From assembly GCA_964019695.1 (NCBI GenBank), contig OZ026514.1, positions 97,478,345 through 97,542,344 on the forward strand: a DNA stretch of 64,000 bases, given 5' to 3'. Positions 40,876-52,418 of this stretch are shown in pieces. Both the position numbers and the translations under genes were made by a program. Source of the stretch: Loripinus fragilis (taxonomy: Eukaryota > Mollusca > Bivalvia > Lucinida > Lucinidae). Under the pieces are notes generated by a model. It ran no database searches and had not been told where the DNA came from. It saw nothing but the letters and a program-made list of their open reading frames with translations. Each line of letters begins with the position of its first letter. Positions within the stretch are counted from its first letter, which is position 1.

Positions 40876-40977
40876 GTTAACAAATACCCGTAAAAAAATT
40901 GAAGATAGTGCAGTTTCGGTGGTAATCCGTTCTGTTATTTCATATATTAACGTTTTTAAACTTTGCATAGAAGTACA

Positions 40978-41286
40978 GGGCCCGGAATTACAATGCCTCC
41001 TTAAAGTTAAGGAAGACATAAGTATTGATATTTAACATGCTAAATAAATTGCCTGGATAGATGCAGTACTTGCGGTCAAAGATATCATCAGAAAAATGAA
41101 ACTATTTTGCTTTTAATCAGTTTAAACGTTATTTTTCGCATTCTGAAAATCAATACTTACCTCAGTCAGAAAAATGAAACTATTTTGCTTTTAATCAGCT
41201 TAAACGTTATTTTTCGCATTCTGAAAATCAATACTTAACTCAGTCAGTCTTCCTTAACTTTAAGGAGGCAGTGTAATTCAGGGCCC
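40978..41286. mobile_element. MITE with GGGCCCGGAATTACAATGCC ends
   Basis: Ends GGGCCCGGAATTACA..TGCCTCCTTAAAGTTAAGGA and complement TCCTTAACTTTAAGGAGGCA..GTGTAATTCAGGGCCC. Inside, a ~77-bp segment (GTCAGAAAAATGAAACTATT..CTTAC) is duplicated at about 41087-41160 and 41164-41240. Confidence 0.75.
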
Positions 41287-41351
41287 AGGTCCTCATATTC
41301 CGGTAACAGCAGCCCAAGCCCCACAATGGCATCTTTTTAAACAATATTGTT

Positions 41352-41589
41352 TGAGCCGCGACATGAGATTCCAAAAATGTGGTATGTGCGACCAGCAAAG
41401 GCTCAGACCAGCCTGCGCATACGCTCAGTCTGATCAGAGCATTTGCTTGTCGCTTGAATATTATATGAATTTTAAGCTACTGAACGAACATAATTTGGAG
41501 TTTCTAAGCTTAAGAGAAGGCTACACAGATTCGTCTGAGTCTATTCATGTCAAAATGCCACATTGGTGGAAATCACATGTCGCGGCTCA
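41352..41589. mobile_element. TIR element, TGAGCCGCGACATG ends
   Basis: TGAGCCGCGACATGAGATTC / GAAATCACATGTCGCGGCTCA ends; same family as 35196-35430, opposite orientation. The ORF across it is incidental. Confidence 0.75.
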
Positions 41590-42452
41590 TTTGTCATTCT
41601 ATAAGAAGCAATAAAGATGAGTTGTTTATCTTTAAGATATTTTTAAAAGTTTCACACCGGATAAGCGGCAATCGAAAACGTTAATACTATCGACGAACGT
41701 AGATCGAAAATAGTTGGAAACAGGGTTTTCGATTGTTATTTGTCGCCCGATGTTTCTAGCGATTTCCATATGCATAAAACAACATGTATTTGTAACATGT
41801 TATATATGTGTACTTATAAAAACAGATAGCTTCCCATTTCTGTAAAAATCGAATGTTAATTAGATCTTTCTGCAACTATTTGCAGTACGACTTTAAATTA
41901 TCTTTAGTTCAATAAATGTACCTGGTTGACGCCCTTTTCAGAAAGAGATGGACAATCGGATTGTAAACAAGCTGTTACTCGTTTAGAGTTTGCGTACAAT
42001 ATTTTTTGAACAGATCAAGTTTAGTAGTTTTATAGATGTGATGTTTGTTCTATCATCTATAATAGAGGCCCTCCTAGGAGGTACATGTACCTGTTCCCTT
42101 GTTCTTCTTAAATACTGACTTGTCTCCATGTTTCACGTTTTATTTACTCCCTGTTCTCTGACAATTTTGTTTCCCTCAGTTTGGCATTTTCCCTTTCCCT
42201 AGAATAAAATGGCTTGTAAAAATTCACAAAAAAACTCGTGAGAGGACCTCATTGTTACGGCATACAGAGAACTCTTCTCTCAATTCCATGATAAAAATGT
42301 TCCCTGCTAGCACGTTATAACAACTCTTTAACATCGGATGGCATACTAGGAATTTGACAGAGGAGGACTGACCTTTGGACTCGAACACTCGCTATCCTTT
42401 CATTATATTCTCGTACTGCTCATGATATTTTAAGTAAATTACCAACTACATT

Positions 42453-42453
<1 letters not shown>
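41590..42453. other. No gene seen
   Basis: AT-rich with no supported feature. Confidence 0.4.
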
Positions 42454-42509
<56 letters not shown>

Positions 42510-45084
42510 AACAGAGACAGAGAAAGGGAGAGTAGAGAAAGAGAAAGTAGAGAAAGAGAGAGAAGAGAGTAGAGAAAGAGCGAGTGGAGGAAGAGATAGT
42601 AGAGAAAGAGCGAGTAGAGGGAGTGCGAGTAGAGGGGGAGCGAGTAGAGAAGGAGTGCGAGTAGAGAAGGAGTGTGAGTAGAGAAGGAGAGAGTAGAGAA
42701 AGAGAGAGTAGAGTAGGAGTTCAATAGAGAAGAGAGAGTAGAGACGGAGTGCGAGTAGAGAAGGGGCGCGACAAGAGAAAGTAGTAAAGGAGTGCGAGTA
42801 GAGGATTGCGAGTAGAAAAGAGTAGAGGAGTGCGATTAGAAAAGGAGTGTGAGTAGAGAAAGAGAGAGTGGAGGAGTGCGAGTAGAGAAAGAGAGAATAG
42901 AGAAAGAGAGAGTAGAGACGGAGTGCGAGTAGAGAAGAGAGAGTAGAGAAGGATGGTGAGTAGCGAAGAGAGAGTAGATGAGTGCGAGCAAAGAAGGAGT
43001 GCGAGTAGAGAAAAGAGGAGGGCGAGTAGAGAAAAGTGCGAGTAGAGAAGGAGAGAGAAGAGGAGTGCGAGTAGAGAATGAGTGCGAGTAGAGAAGGAGT
43101 GCGAGTAGAGAAGGAGTGTGAGTAAAGAAGGAGAAAGTAGAGAAAGAGAGAGTAGAGTAGGAGTTCAATAGAGAAGAGAGAGTAAAGACTGAGTGCGAGT
43201 AGAGAAGGAGCGCGTGACAAGAGAAAGATAGAGAGTAGGGAAAGAGTGCGAGTAGAGGATTGCGAGTAGAAAAGAGTAGAGGAGTGCGATTAGAAAAGGA
43301 GTGTGAGTAGAGAAAGAGAGAGTGGAGAAGGAGTGCGAGTAGAGAAAGAGAGAATAGAGAAAGAGAGAGTAGAGACGGAGTGCGAGTAGAGAAGAGAGAG
43401 TAGAGAAGGATGGTGATTAGCGAAGAGAGAGTAGATGAGTGCAAGTAAAGAAGGAGTGCGAGTAGAGAAAAGAGGAGGGCGAGTAGAGAAAAGTGCGAGT
43501 AGAGAAGGAGAGAGTAGAGGAGTGCGAGTAGAGAATGAGTGTGAGTATAGAAGTGAGAGTAGAGAAGGAGTGCCAGTAGAGAAAGAGAGAGTAGAGAAGT
43601 AGTGCGAGTAGAGAAGAGAGAGTAGAGGAGTGCGAGTAGAGAAGGTGCCAGTAGAGAAAGAGAGAGTAGAGAAGTAGTGCGAGTAGAGAAAGAGAGAGTA
43701 GAGGGGAGTGCCAGTAGAGAAAGAGAGAGAAGAGGAGTGCGAGTAGATAAGGAGTGCGAGTAGAGACAGAGGGAGTAGAGAAGGAGTGCCAGTAGAGAAA
43801 GAGAGAGTAGAGAAGGAGTGCCAGTAAAGAAAGAGAGAGTAGAGAATGAGTGCGAGTGGAGAAAGAGAGAGTAGAGAAGGAGTGGGAGCAGAGAAGAGAG
43901 AGTAGAGGAGTGCGAATAGAGAAGGAGTGCGAGTAGAGAAAAGAGGAGGGCGAGTAGAGAAGAAGTGCAAGTAGTGAAAGAGAGAGTAGAGGAGTGCGAG
44001 TAGAGGGGAGTACGAGTAGAGAAGGAGTGCGACTAGAGAAAGATAGAGTAGAGAAGGAGTGCGAGTAGAGAAGAGAAAGTAGAGAAATAGTTCGAGTAGA
44101 TAAGAGAGAGTAGAGGAGTGCGAACAGAGAAGGAGTGCGAGTAGAGAAGTGAGTAGACAAGGAATGAGTGGAGAATGAGTGCGAGTAGAGAAGGACTGCG
44201 AGTAGAGAAAGATTGCGAGTAGAGAATAAAGTATTGAAAGAGAGAGAGAGAGAGAGAGAGTAGAGAAGGAGTGCAAGTAGAGGAGTGTGAGAAGAGAAGG
44301 GGTGCGAGTAGAAAAAGAGAGAGTAGAGAAGGAGTGCGATTATAGGAGGAGTGCGAGAAGAGAAAGTAGAAAAGGAGTGCGAGGAGAGAAAGAGAGAGAG
44401 TGGAGAAGGAGTGGGTAGAGAAAGAGTGCGAGTAGAGAAGGAAGCAGAGAAAGAATGAGTAGAGAAGGATATCGAGTAGAGGAGGAGTGCGAGAAGAGAA
44501 AGAATAGAAGGAGTAAGAGTAAGGAAAGAGAGAGTAGAGAAAGAGTGCGAATAGAGAAGAGAGAGTAGAAGGGTTGCGAGTAAAGAAGGAGCGCGAGTAG
44601 AGAAGAGAGAGTAGAGGAGTGCAAGTAGAGGAGTGCGAGTAGAGAAAAAGAGAGTAGAGAAGGAGTGCGAGTAGAGAAAGAGAGAGTAGAGAAGGAGTGC
44701 GGGTAGAGAAAGAGAGAGGAGAGAAGGGGTGCGAGTAAAGACAGAGAGAGTAGAGGAGTGCGGGTAGAGAAAGTAGAGAAGGGGTGTCAGTAGAGAAAGA
44801 GAGAGTAGAGGAGTGCGAGTAGAGAAAGGGAGAGTAGAGGAATGCGAGTAGAGAATAAAGTAGAGAGAGAGAGAGAGAGAATAGAGAGAGAGACAGAGTA
44901 TAGTAGAGAGAGAGAGACCGAGTAGAGAGACAGACGTAGAGAGAGACGTAGAGAGAGACAGAGTAGAGAGAAACGTAGAGAGAGAGACAGGGTAGAGAGA
45001 GACTAGAAAGAGAGACAGAGTAGAGAGAGACAAGGAGAATAGAGAGTAGAGAGAGACAAAGAGAATAGAGAGTAGAGAGAGACA

Positions 45085-45115
<31 letters not shown>

Positions 45116-45190
45116 AGTAGAGCGAGTAGAGAATAGAGAGGAGAGCGAGTAGAGAGAGAATAGAGAGAGAGAGATAGAGAGAGCGTAGAG
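42454..45190 (+). repeat. 2.7-kb polypurine minisatellite, GAGTGCGAGTAGAGAA unit
   Basis: Starts as a pure (GA)n tract (42456-42503) and becomes a long array of variants of GGAGTGCGAGTAGAGAAAGA and GAGAGAGTAGAG, then (GA)n/GTAGAGAGAGAC again after about 44850. A higher-order period of about 450 bp is visible: GTAGAGGATTGCGAGTAGAA occurs near 42798 and 43252 in matching contexts. The minus strand stays open for up to 538 codons in leucine/serine/tyrosine-rich frames only because the repeat lacks stop codons. Confidence 0.9.
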
Positions 45191-45578
45191 AGCGAGTAGA
45201 TGGGGAAGAGAGAGCTGTTTGCTTCGCTTAGTTTGTCTTCCTAGTGTCTCGTAATTTGATGTGTGGCTCTTCCACACGGTGCCATGGGTTTGTCTTAAGT
45301 TTGTGATGTGGTATTTCCTGATCATACTCACTTACTATTTTTGTTGTATTTGCTGGGGGTTTGTGTTTAGCACTTCGTTATAAACTCTTATATTGTGTCA
45401 TTTCTAGTTTGGCAATACTCTCACTGAGATAAAGGGAGCTGAATGCTTTGCTTATTGTATTCTGACTTTTGTGCGTATTCCTTATTTGTCTGTGTTCCAG
45501 TGTCCCTGTCTCTTGGAGACATGTGTCTGTCTGGGATTGTGGCATTTCCTGCTCATTTACACTTGTTTTTACCCAAAG
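45190..45578 (+). repeat. R1, two tandem units
   Basis: GGGGAAGAGAGAGCTGTTTG..CCTGATCATACTCACTTACT and, about 235 bp on, AAAGGGAGCTGAATGCTTTG..CATTTCCTGCTCATTTACAC. The first abuts the polypurine array. Confidence 0.6.
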
Positions 45579-46424
45579 GCCGTTCTTTAAAGCGGGTTAA
45601 CTTATGTTGTGTTAATGCAAAAACACCTAGTTTAATTTATGCATCTAGTGAAGAGTGAAGACTGATTAGACTGTACAGGTGCTCGTCTTTACATCTGGTA
45701 TACTAATTGCATTGACACTTGATATGTCACCTTCACGAAAAGGTATGCGTCCATTTCATTATAGTATAATGCTTTGGCATTTTATGTTACTGCCAGATTG
45801 TTTCTTTAATGTGATGCAAAGGGCTAAATAGATATGGTAGGCCAAAACAAACTAATGCAAAAAAAAACACACCCATTCAATGTTAAGCAAAAACTCTAAC
45901 AAATTGGTTTATTTAAACTTGTTTCTCCTTTGATATGTTCCTCGCCAATCGAACCACTTGTTTTTGAAAGTGTTTGAGTGTTACACTTTTGTTTCCGTAT
46001 GCATGAGCTTGTTTAATGAGCATGATCAATTTGCTCTACTCCGAAATCGATGTTAACATGCACAAGCCTTCCCTCCGACAGCTACCCAACATACCTCCGA
46101 ACGGAAAGCTACCTATAAACATGATACCACCGTCATAAAATTGCAAATAAATAAGGGTTTTACAAGTATTTTTGAATTGTATTTGACTGATTCATTCCAA
46201 AGAGAGGTTATACATTCCAGCGGTGGCTGTGAATCAAGTAAAAATAAAATAATAGATATGAATATTAACTGATGCCTTCGAAATATTCGTCCAAATTTAA
46301 GCATTTCCGAATTCAAATGCGATTTAAACTCGAACAGATTCAGTTCAAACACATGTATTGATTTCAGAGTTATCATCATTCTGTATACTTTTGACATATA
46401 TGTTGTTCTTATCCTTCAAAGTGA
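45579..46424. other. No gene seen
   Basis: AT-rich; short ORFs only. Confidence 0.4.
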
Positions 46425-46558
46425 ATCTAAATACAATAAAATCGTCTCAATGCAGACCATGTCCAACCCCAAAATCCTTTGTTTACCTCCGATAGCCAAC
46501 ACCCTCCGAGATCTAGACATGCGGTTCACCTGGGTGTAACAATGGCGTAGCCAAAACG
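46425..46558. repeat. Right member of the inverted repeat pair (see 38755-38890)
   Basis: TGTTTACCTCCGATAGCCAA..CACCCTCCGAGATCTAGAC..GCGGTTCACCTGGGTGT, inverted match to 38777-38834. Confidence 0.6.
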
Positions 46559-46883
46559 CTGAAAAATGTTACGCACATCAAAGGGAGACTACTGGATCAA
46601 GCAGTGATCCACTTCAATCGCGTCCCTTTTCTAAATGAGAATTTCTCTTGAAGGAAAGAATTTGCTTCTAGGGGGAACGAATTATTTCCTTCAAGAGCAG
46701 TTCCTTATGGTATGACAAATCACTTTTACCACATTGGGTGACCTCCCTTGAATGTTACTTATTACGCACGTGCGTAACTGCGTAATGGGAGCTACGCCAA
46801 TGTCTAAGTTCCAAAAACTCGTCATCCATATGCTGACCCATATATTGACCAACGTCATTACTTTTCTCTTCAATGTCTGTATC

Positions 46884-46966
46884 CTAGCTTAGTACTGGTT
46901 CAACCCAGGAAGGCCCGTTTCTGTTTAACTGAAAAATTGTTGATTGGAATCAAATCAAGCAAAAAA
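46884..46966 (+). mobile_element. SINE S2 3' fragment
   Basis: TATCCTAGCTTAGTACTGGT..CAACCCAGGAAGGCCCG with the GTTGATTGGAATCAAATCAA tail. Confidence 0.65.
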
Positions 46967-47009
46967 TCAACAATGTCTGGCTCTCAAAATATCGAAGTGA
47001 AAGATTGGC

Positions 47010-47236
47010 TTAACTCTTTGCATGCCGGGAAATTGTGCATGATTTTTTTTGTTGTTGTCTGCTGTTTTTTTTCTTTAATATTTATCAAACAATATCTTTC
47101 AAGAATGTCAAGAGAGTGTCAAACAGCTAGGAATCAGATCAGGTCCGATGTTCGGACCTGGTCTTTATCCAAACTGTTTGCAAATAATACCAGCAGACGA
47201 CAAGTTTTCACTAAAAAATGAAACAAGCTGGGCAGA
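47010..47236. mobile_element. MITE R2, copy 6
   Basis: GCTTAACTCTTTGCATGCCG start, TTGTTGTTGTCTGCTG / CCAGCAGACGACAAG arms, GATCAGGTCCGATGTTCGGACCTGGTC centre (split arms). Confidence 0.6.
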
Positions 47237-48699
47237 ATACAATAATAAAACTAATAAACTTTTTTAGAATAGAAATTGATAGTCAACGGTTAAAATCTAG
47301 CTACATCCACTGATTTTCAGCCTAGTAGTTCAAGCCTTTCACACATCAAGTAATAAAAGATAAAATTGCATAAAGATTCAGACAGAATCTTACATTGACC
47401 GATATAGTGGCGATGCACCAAATTGGAGGTTAGCAAAGCAAACAAATAAAACGATATTCAGGGCAACAATATAATGTTATTCTAAAATATACTCAGAAAA
47501 ACAATTGATATATATTTAGATTCAGACAGTTCAATACAATAAAACTAATTATGCATGCATTTCAAAGTTCCAGACATCTGCAATCAAAATGAATGTTTGA
47601 TTTAAGGTACGCTTCAGCGAATAAAGTATAGTATAGGTCCAAATGGTGGAACCCTCTATACTGAAAAGTCACAAACATTCAAAAATGATTGAAACCCATT
47701 TTTATCGTTTGTATTTCATAATTCATGGCTGGCTCTCAGTCAAAAGCATGGCGCCTAATTTTGTAGGTGTTGTCAGTGTTTTACTTCCAATTTGTTTATT
47801 ATTGGCTGGGTTATGTAATATCTGTGCATTTTTGTTGAAGAAGTTGCCACGTTATTAGGTAAATTACTGACAGATGTGTGCGGACACTTGTCTGTGGTCG
47901 GAATTAGAACAGGTAAAGGTTGCAGCAAAAAATATAACCGGTAAATTTTTTGCTTGTGAACTTTGGGTAAAGAGGGTTGGTATTATTTGGTGAGACACTG
48001 TGTCGTAACCAATGACCCGTAAATTGTATTTTGTATTTTTCTGAATTGCATATTGATAGTTCTATCAGATACGAAAATACTTTGCTTGGAAATTATTTTC
48101 TCAAATGTTATAATATCCTTCAATAATTTTAATAACCTTCAATTGTTTTTCTGAGTATACTAAAACATAATATGGACAGTCGAATATTTCTAGTATCATA
48201 GGATAGAAAAATGGCTGACATAAATGACATTTTGTCGGGCATGTAGAAATCTAACATGTTCACTATTGAAGTGTTGGCTAATCTGTAACAGCGCTCGACA
48301 TATTATTTATTGATATCTAGGATGGCTTGCTCAAAAATGAAAATACCAATTGAGAAATTGAGCTCTTCCACAAATTACTCAAATAGGAAAAGCATGTGAA
48401 AACAAAATGGTCCTAGATCAGCATGCTCCAAGATGAACAGGGACTTTTTGTTTGCTTTCTTCGACCCATTATTTATTAGTCCTAACCACCTTCTGGTAGA
48501 TTCCATTTTTAAAATCCAGCACTTTACCAAACTACTTAAGCCTACTCCTACAGGAGCAGTCTGGGCCGGACTATTTGTTTGTGTTGTTTGACAAACCATG
48601 TATTGGTCGTAGATTAGTTTTGCTAACTCAGCACTATTAGCCCTTTTCCCAAAATTCACGACTTTTGTCGCCTACTCTCTTTTTTGCTTATTTTCTTAT
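47237..48699. other. No gene seen
   Basis: 1.4 kb, AT-rich. ORFs at 47643-47858 (+) and 48375-48659 (-) have no recognised domain. An upstream non-coding exon of the BTB gene could lie here but no donor can be chosen. Confidence 0.4.
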
Positions 48700-48810
48700 G
48701 CAGCCTGTATATTGAAAACAATATGGACACAGATCAGACTGTTCCAAAGGGAGCAGTAAGATCAGGGTTCATAGTGTTTGTTTCCATGATAAAATCTAGT
48801 CTAAAATGCA
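48700..48810. repeat. Hairpin repeat, GGACACAGATCAGAC family
   Basis: AACAATATGGACACAGATCA..GATCAGGGTTCATAGTGTTT, related to the hairpin in the TBCB 3' flank and to 54838-54935. Confidence 0.5.
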
Positions 48811-48879
48811 CTTGAATATATACAGCAGACGGAAAGCAGACGACATTTTCAGGACCAAATGGTAAATAGGTTTGGGTCT

Positions 48880-49120
48880 TTATATTGATCACCTCTATAG
48901 CCCAAAATCAAAAGTTCACAATGCCATTACGCAGTGACATCGTGTACTTTTGATTTAATGCTATATATAATATATGCTCAAATCAAAAAGTTCACGATGT
49001 CACTGCGTAATGGCACTGTGAGCTTTTGATTATGGCATTATGAGGTTTTTGTTTTGAGGTAAAAGAGGTGGTATGACATTGTGAGCTTTTGGTTTTGAGG
49101 CTATAGACATGATATAAAGC
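48880..49120. mobile_element. Multi-arm foldback element
   Basis: Arms 48904-48957 and 48980-49033 are inverted copies of AATCAAAAGTTCACAATGCC(ATTACGCAGTGACATCGTG). An outer block CTATAGCCCAAAATCAAAAG near 48895 is answered by CAAAACCAAAAGC-type sequence, complemented, at about 49077-49118. It ends about 40 bp before the BTB coding exon. Confidence 0.65.
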
Positions 49121-49159
49121 TCCTGTGGTTTGAGCACTGTCAATTGTTTCAGATTAATA

Positions 49160-49270
49160 ATGGAAGTGGACGAAAGAAAGACCAGGCCAAGATCCTTGGA
49201 GGAACATCTCTTCCAGCAGGTTCAAGAACAGTCAAACCTCTGTGATGTCACCGTGCAAGTGGGGACATGG
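49160..49270 (+). CDS. BTB-BACK gene exon 1
   Basis: 37 codons from ATG 49160; donor GTAAGA at 49271. Carries the first helix and strand of BTB (HLFQQVQEQSNLCDVTVQVG). Confidence 0.85.
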
Positions 49271-52019
49271 GTAAGACGCATCTAAATGGCATTTTGCTGG
49301 TGGGCCGATGGTGGCCTGCTGGGATGCCTACTGTAAATTCGGAAATTTTCGCGAGAATTTTATTTTGTGACGCTAAAAATTCGCGACAAGGCCATGATTT
49401 AAGTATATTAGTTAACGACAGAGTGAATTCGGCATTTCGCGAGGATTTTATATTCACGAAATTTCGCGAAAATAAAACCCTCGCGAAAATTTCCAAATTT
49501 ACAGTATTTTTCATCCGCATAAGCCGTTTTCATACAAATATACGAGCAGCGCTGCGATGGCTCTACGCGAGCCATGAATAGTAGCGCTCGCCTGTGCTAT
49601 AATCAACATTTTCACACGAGCATGCCTAAATCAAATCATTCAGATCTGTGAAATCAATATCAATTGGCATCCCGCGAGAAAATTGTACTAATGAAACTAA
49701 TATCGTGTATGTATGTAATAAGTGACTTTTTAATAAAAAAAAAAGTGAATATGATCAGGAAATACCACAAATACACACTACAGACCAACCCACGGCACCG
49801 TGAGAAGGACACGCTAAAGTTTGCCCAGCTATCCTTTGGGACTACTCTCTGTCTGAGTCTTCATCTAGCCAAATACTTTATGTAGATTTTTAATGCTTTT
49901 GTGAGATTCCGAATGTGATTGTTTCTTGCCTGTGCGGCATGCACTATTTTGATACATATGAACTAGAAAATGAGCAAGTTAATGCAAGTCTGCATTAACA
50001 AATTTTTATACGTTAAATTGTGAATATCAACCTTTCACGGCCACCAATCTAGCTCCTTCATCGCATATACCAGTTGGATTAAACTTTCGGTTTCCTAATT
50101 TTGTGAGCAAAATTTAGAAATCGGACAATGCTATTCGATGAGACACTCATTGAACTTTTTGACATTGATATCGGTTTTAAGAGGATATTATGCTTGGCTC
50201 TTTAAAATGTTTTGTAATGAAGAAAAAAGACGTTTTTTCAACTTCAACTCAGATTCTAGAATTAGTTTATGGCACACTATTTAAGGTATGTCGAAGGTTA
50301 ACATAAAGCAATCGAATAGCATTTTCGGATTTCTAAAATTTTGTATTGATCAGAAAAATAACGGTTTTGCTGAATTTAGTGTCCATCTCATTCATAGGAA
50401 ACAGGCCCCTCTTCTTTATAACACAGTGCCTTTGCTAATTAATGAACAGCAAGTGCATAATAAAGCTAACCGCCTAGTCTGATCATCTTTTGCTGTGTCC
50501 TTGAAGATATCACGAATCCCAATCTCCAAATGAGTGCTGGCTAAGCAGTTTTTACTTTAAATGAAGATTCTTTTCTTTCATGCACGAATCCAGAAAATTT
50601 TGTCAGAGGGGGTCAAACTCTGACACTGTTTTTTTTTAAGTTGACGAGGGGAGAGGGGATCTGAATACCACTAAAATTGGGCCATCATGGCGTTTCGCTG
50701 GCGGTTCGCATGATGGTGGCCCAACATTGAATGCTGTCTTGGTAGCTTTTTTTAATTTTCCATGGGACCCAGACCAGTATTGATAAGGAATCCTATAGCT
50801 TTGTGGTTTTCCGGGAGGGGGGTGTTCCGGACCCCCTGCCCCCCCCCCCCCCCTCTGGATCCGCGCATGCGTTTTACCATTTCAGATTATTTTTTTTTTT
50901 CAGTCCAGACAGTTTCATATGTGTGTTCTCGCAATCAGTCCGTTCTTCAGTAAGCTGAATGATTACACTGCCAAAGAGAAGTTCTCAGGTAAGCCTTTTT
51001 TCAATCGTGCGTGTACTCTCAAACTCTGAATTTATTGACGCTTCAAAACTTTGACCAAAATATATTTTTTTAAATACTTCTTCATTTTTAAATGAACATT
51101 TTTCGATTTTTTTTATCTTTTTAAATCATTTGTAAAAGTAGAATTAAGTTATGTTTTCACAATAAATCTGTTCACCATAGCTGAAAACTGCACGGAAAAG
51201 TGTATTATCTTATAAAAATAGGTGTGTTGGTAATTATTTGCGTCCCTCCAATAATTATAGACAGTTAATTTTAACATAAATGCTTTTGTTTTGATACTGA
51301 TAATTTGTTAAGATTTACGCAATTGGTAAATGCATACCTGAATTTTAGTTTGTTACTGTATTCTTGAAATATAGAAAATTCTAAAGTTAAAAGATCAAAA
51401 GTTACAGACTATGCAGCTTTAAAGGCATATTCAGAACAGGCAATGCGACAGTGGTCAGGAACATGTACAACAATAACAACAACAACCCAATCCATTTTTA
51501 AAATGATCTGAAAGGTCATCCTTTGGATTTAAAGAGAACGAAGGGGGGATGTCATCATATTTCTGCTCTTATGGATTCTCAAATTTCACGATGATGCACC
51601 AAAGTAACCGAAATAAAACATAATTTTCATGGCAGTCTGCATATTTTAACTATCGAAAAAATATACTTCGGTGCTTTACCCGTCATGTTCTCTTGCATTC
51701 AGTCATCTCTCATCTGGACTGTTAAAATCACTAAACTACTTACATAATAATAAAATACACTCATGTAAATAGATTAGTGATTTTAACAGTATGTGTCATA
51801 CCAATATTTAATTGCCACATTATACATGTATTTAGTTTTCCCCTTCTAAATCATTTGACCGTATGAAGCTACATTTGTAATGATCAACAAGGGTTAATGT
51901 GTCATTAAACACCAACCAACCACCTGGACAAGACAAATCAAAGATAATTAAGACCCACTAATAGTGTCTGCTAGCATATAATCGTTTATTATTCTTTACA
52001 ATAAATGCTTAAGAGAGTG

Positions 52020-52076
<57 letters not shown>

Positions 52077-52357
52077 TCCCGAGGTTATAAACTTTTCGTG
52101 CTGAACTTAACTGAGCATGACTTTTCAACTGCTCTTAAAAACTACTAAAATGATGAAAATATATATTTACTACTGCTTCAAAACTCTCAGATGTGTTTAT
52201 CCTGCTAATAAACATCAAAATGCCAACAGTTGCTGGCATTTAAACACTTATGAGCATGATAAATTTCATGCTCAGATGAGAATAAATTTCAAGCTCAGTT
52301 GAGCATGCAAAGAAGTTTTTTAACATTGGGACACGGATGCTTGGCTTATTGCAGTCA

Positions 52358-52418
<61 letters not shown>

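Noticed and set aside
42420..45331. Minus-strand ORFs of up to 538 codons rich in Leu/Ser/Tyr
   Set aside because: They are frames read across a purine minisatellite; several overlapping frames are open at once and the composition is purely that of the repeat.
45443..45658. 71-codon ORF
   Set aside because: Falls in an R1 repeat unit.
47643..47858. 71-codon ORF with a hydrophobic segment
   Set aside because: Length is expected by chance in AT-rich DNA and no homology is recognised.
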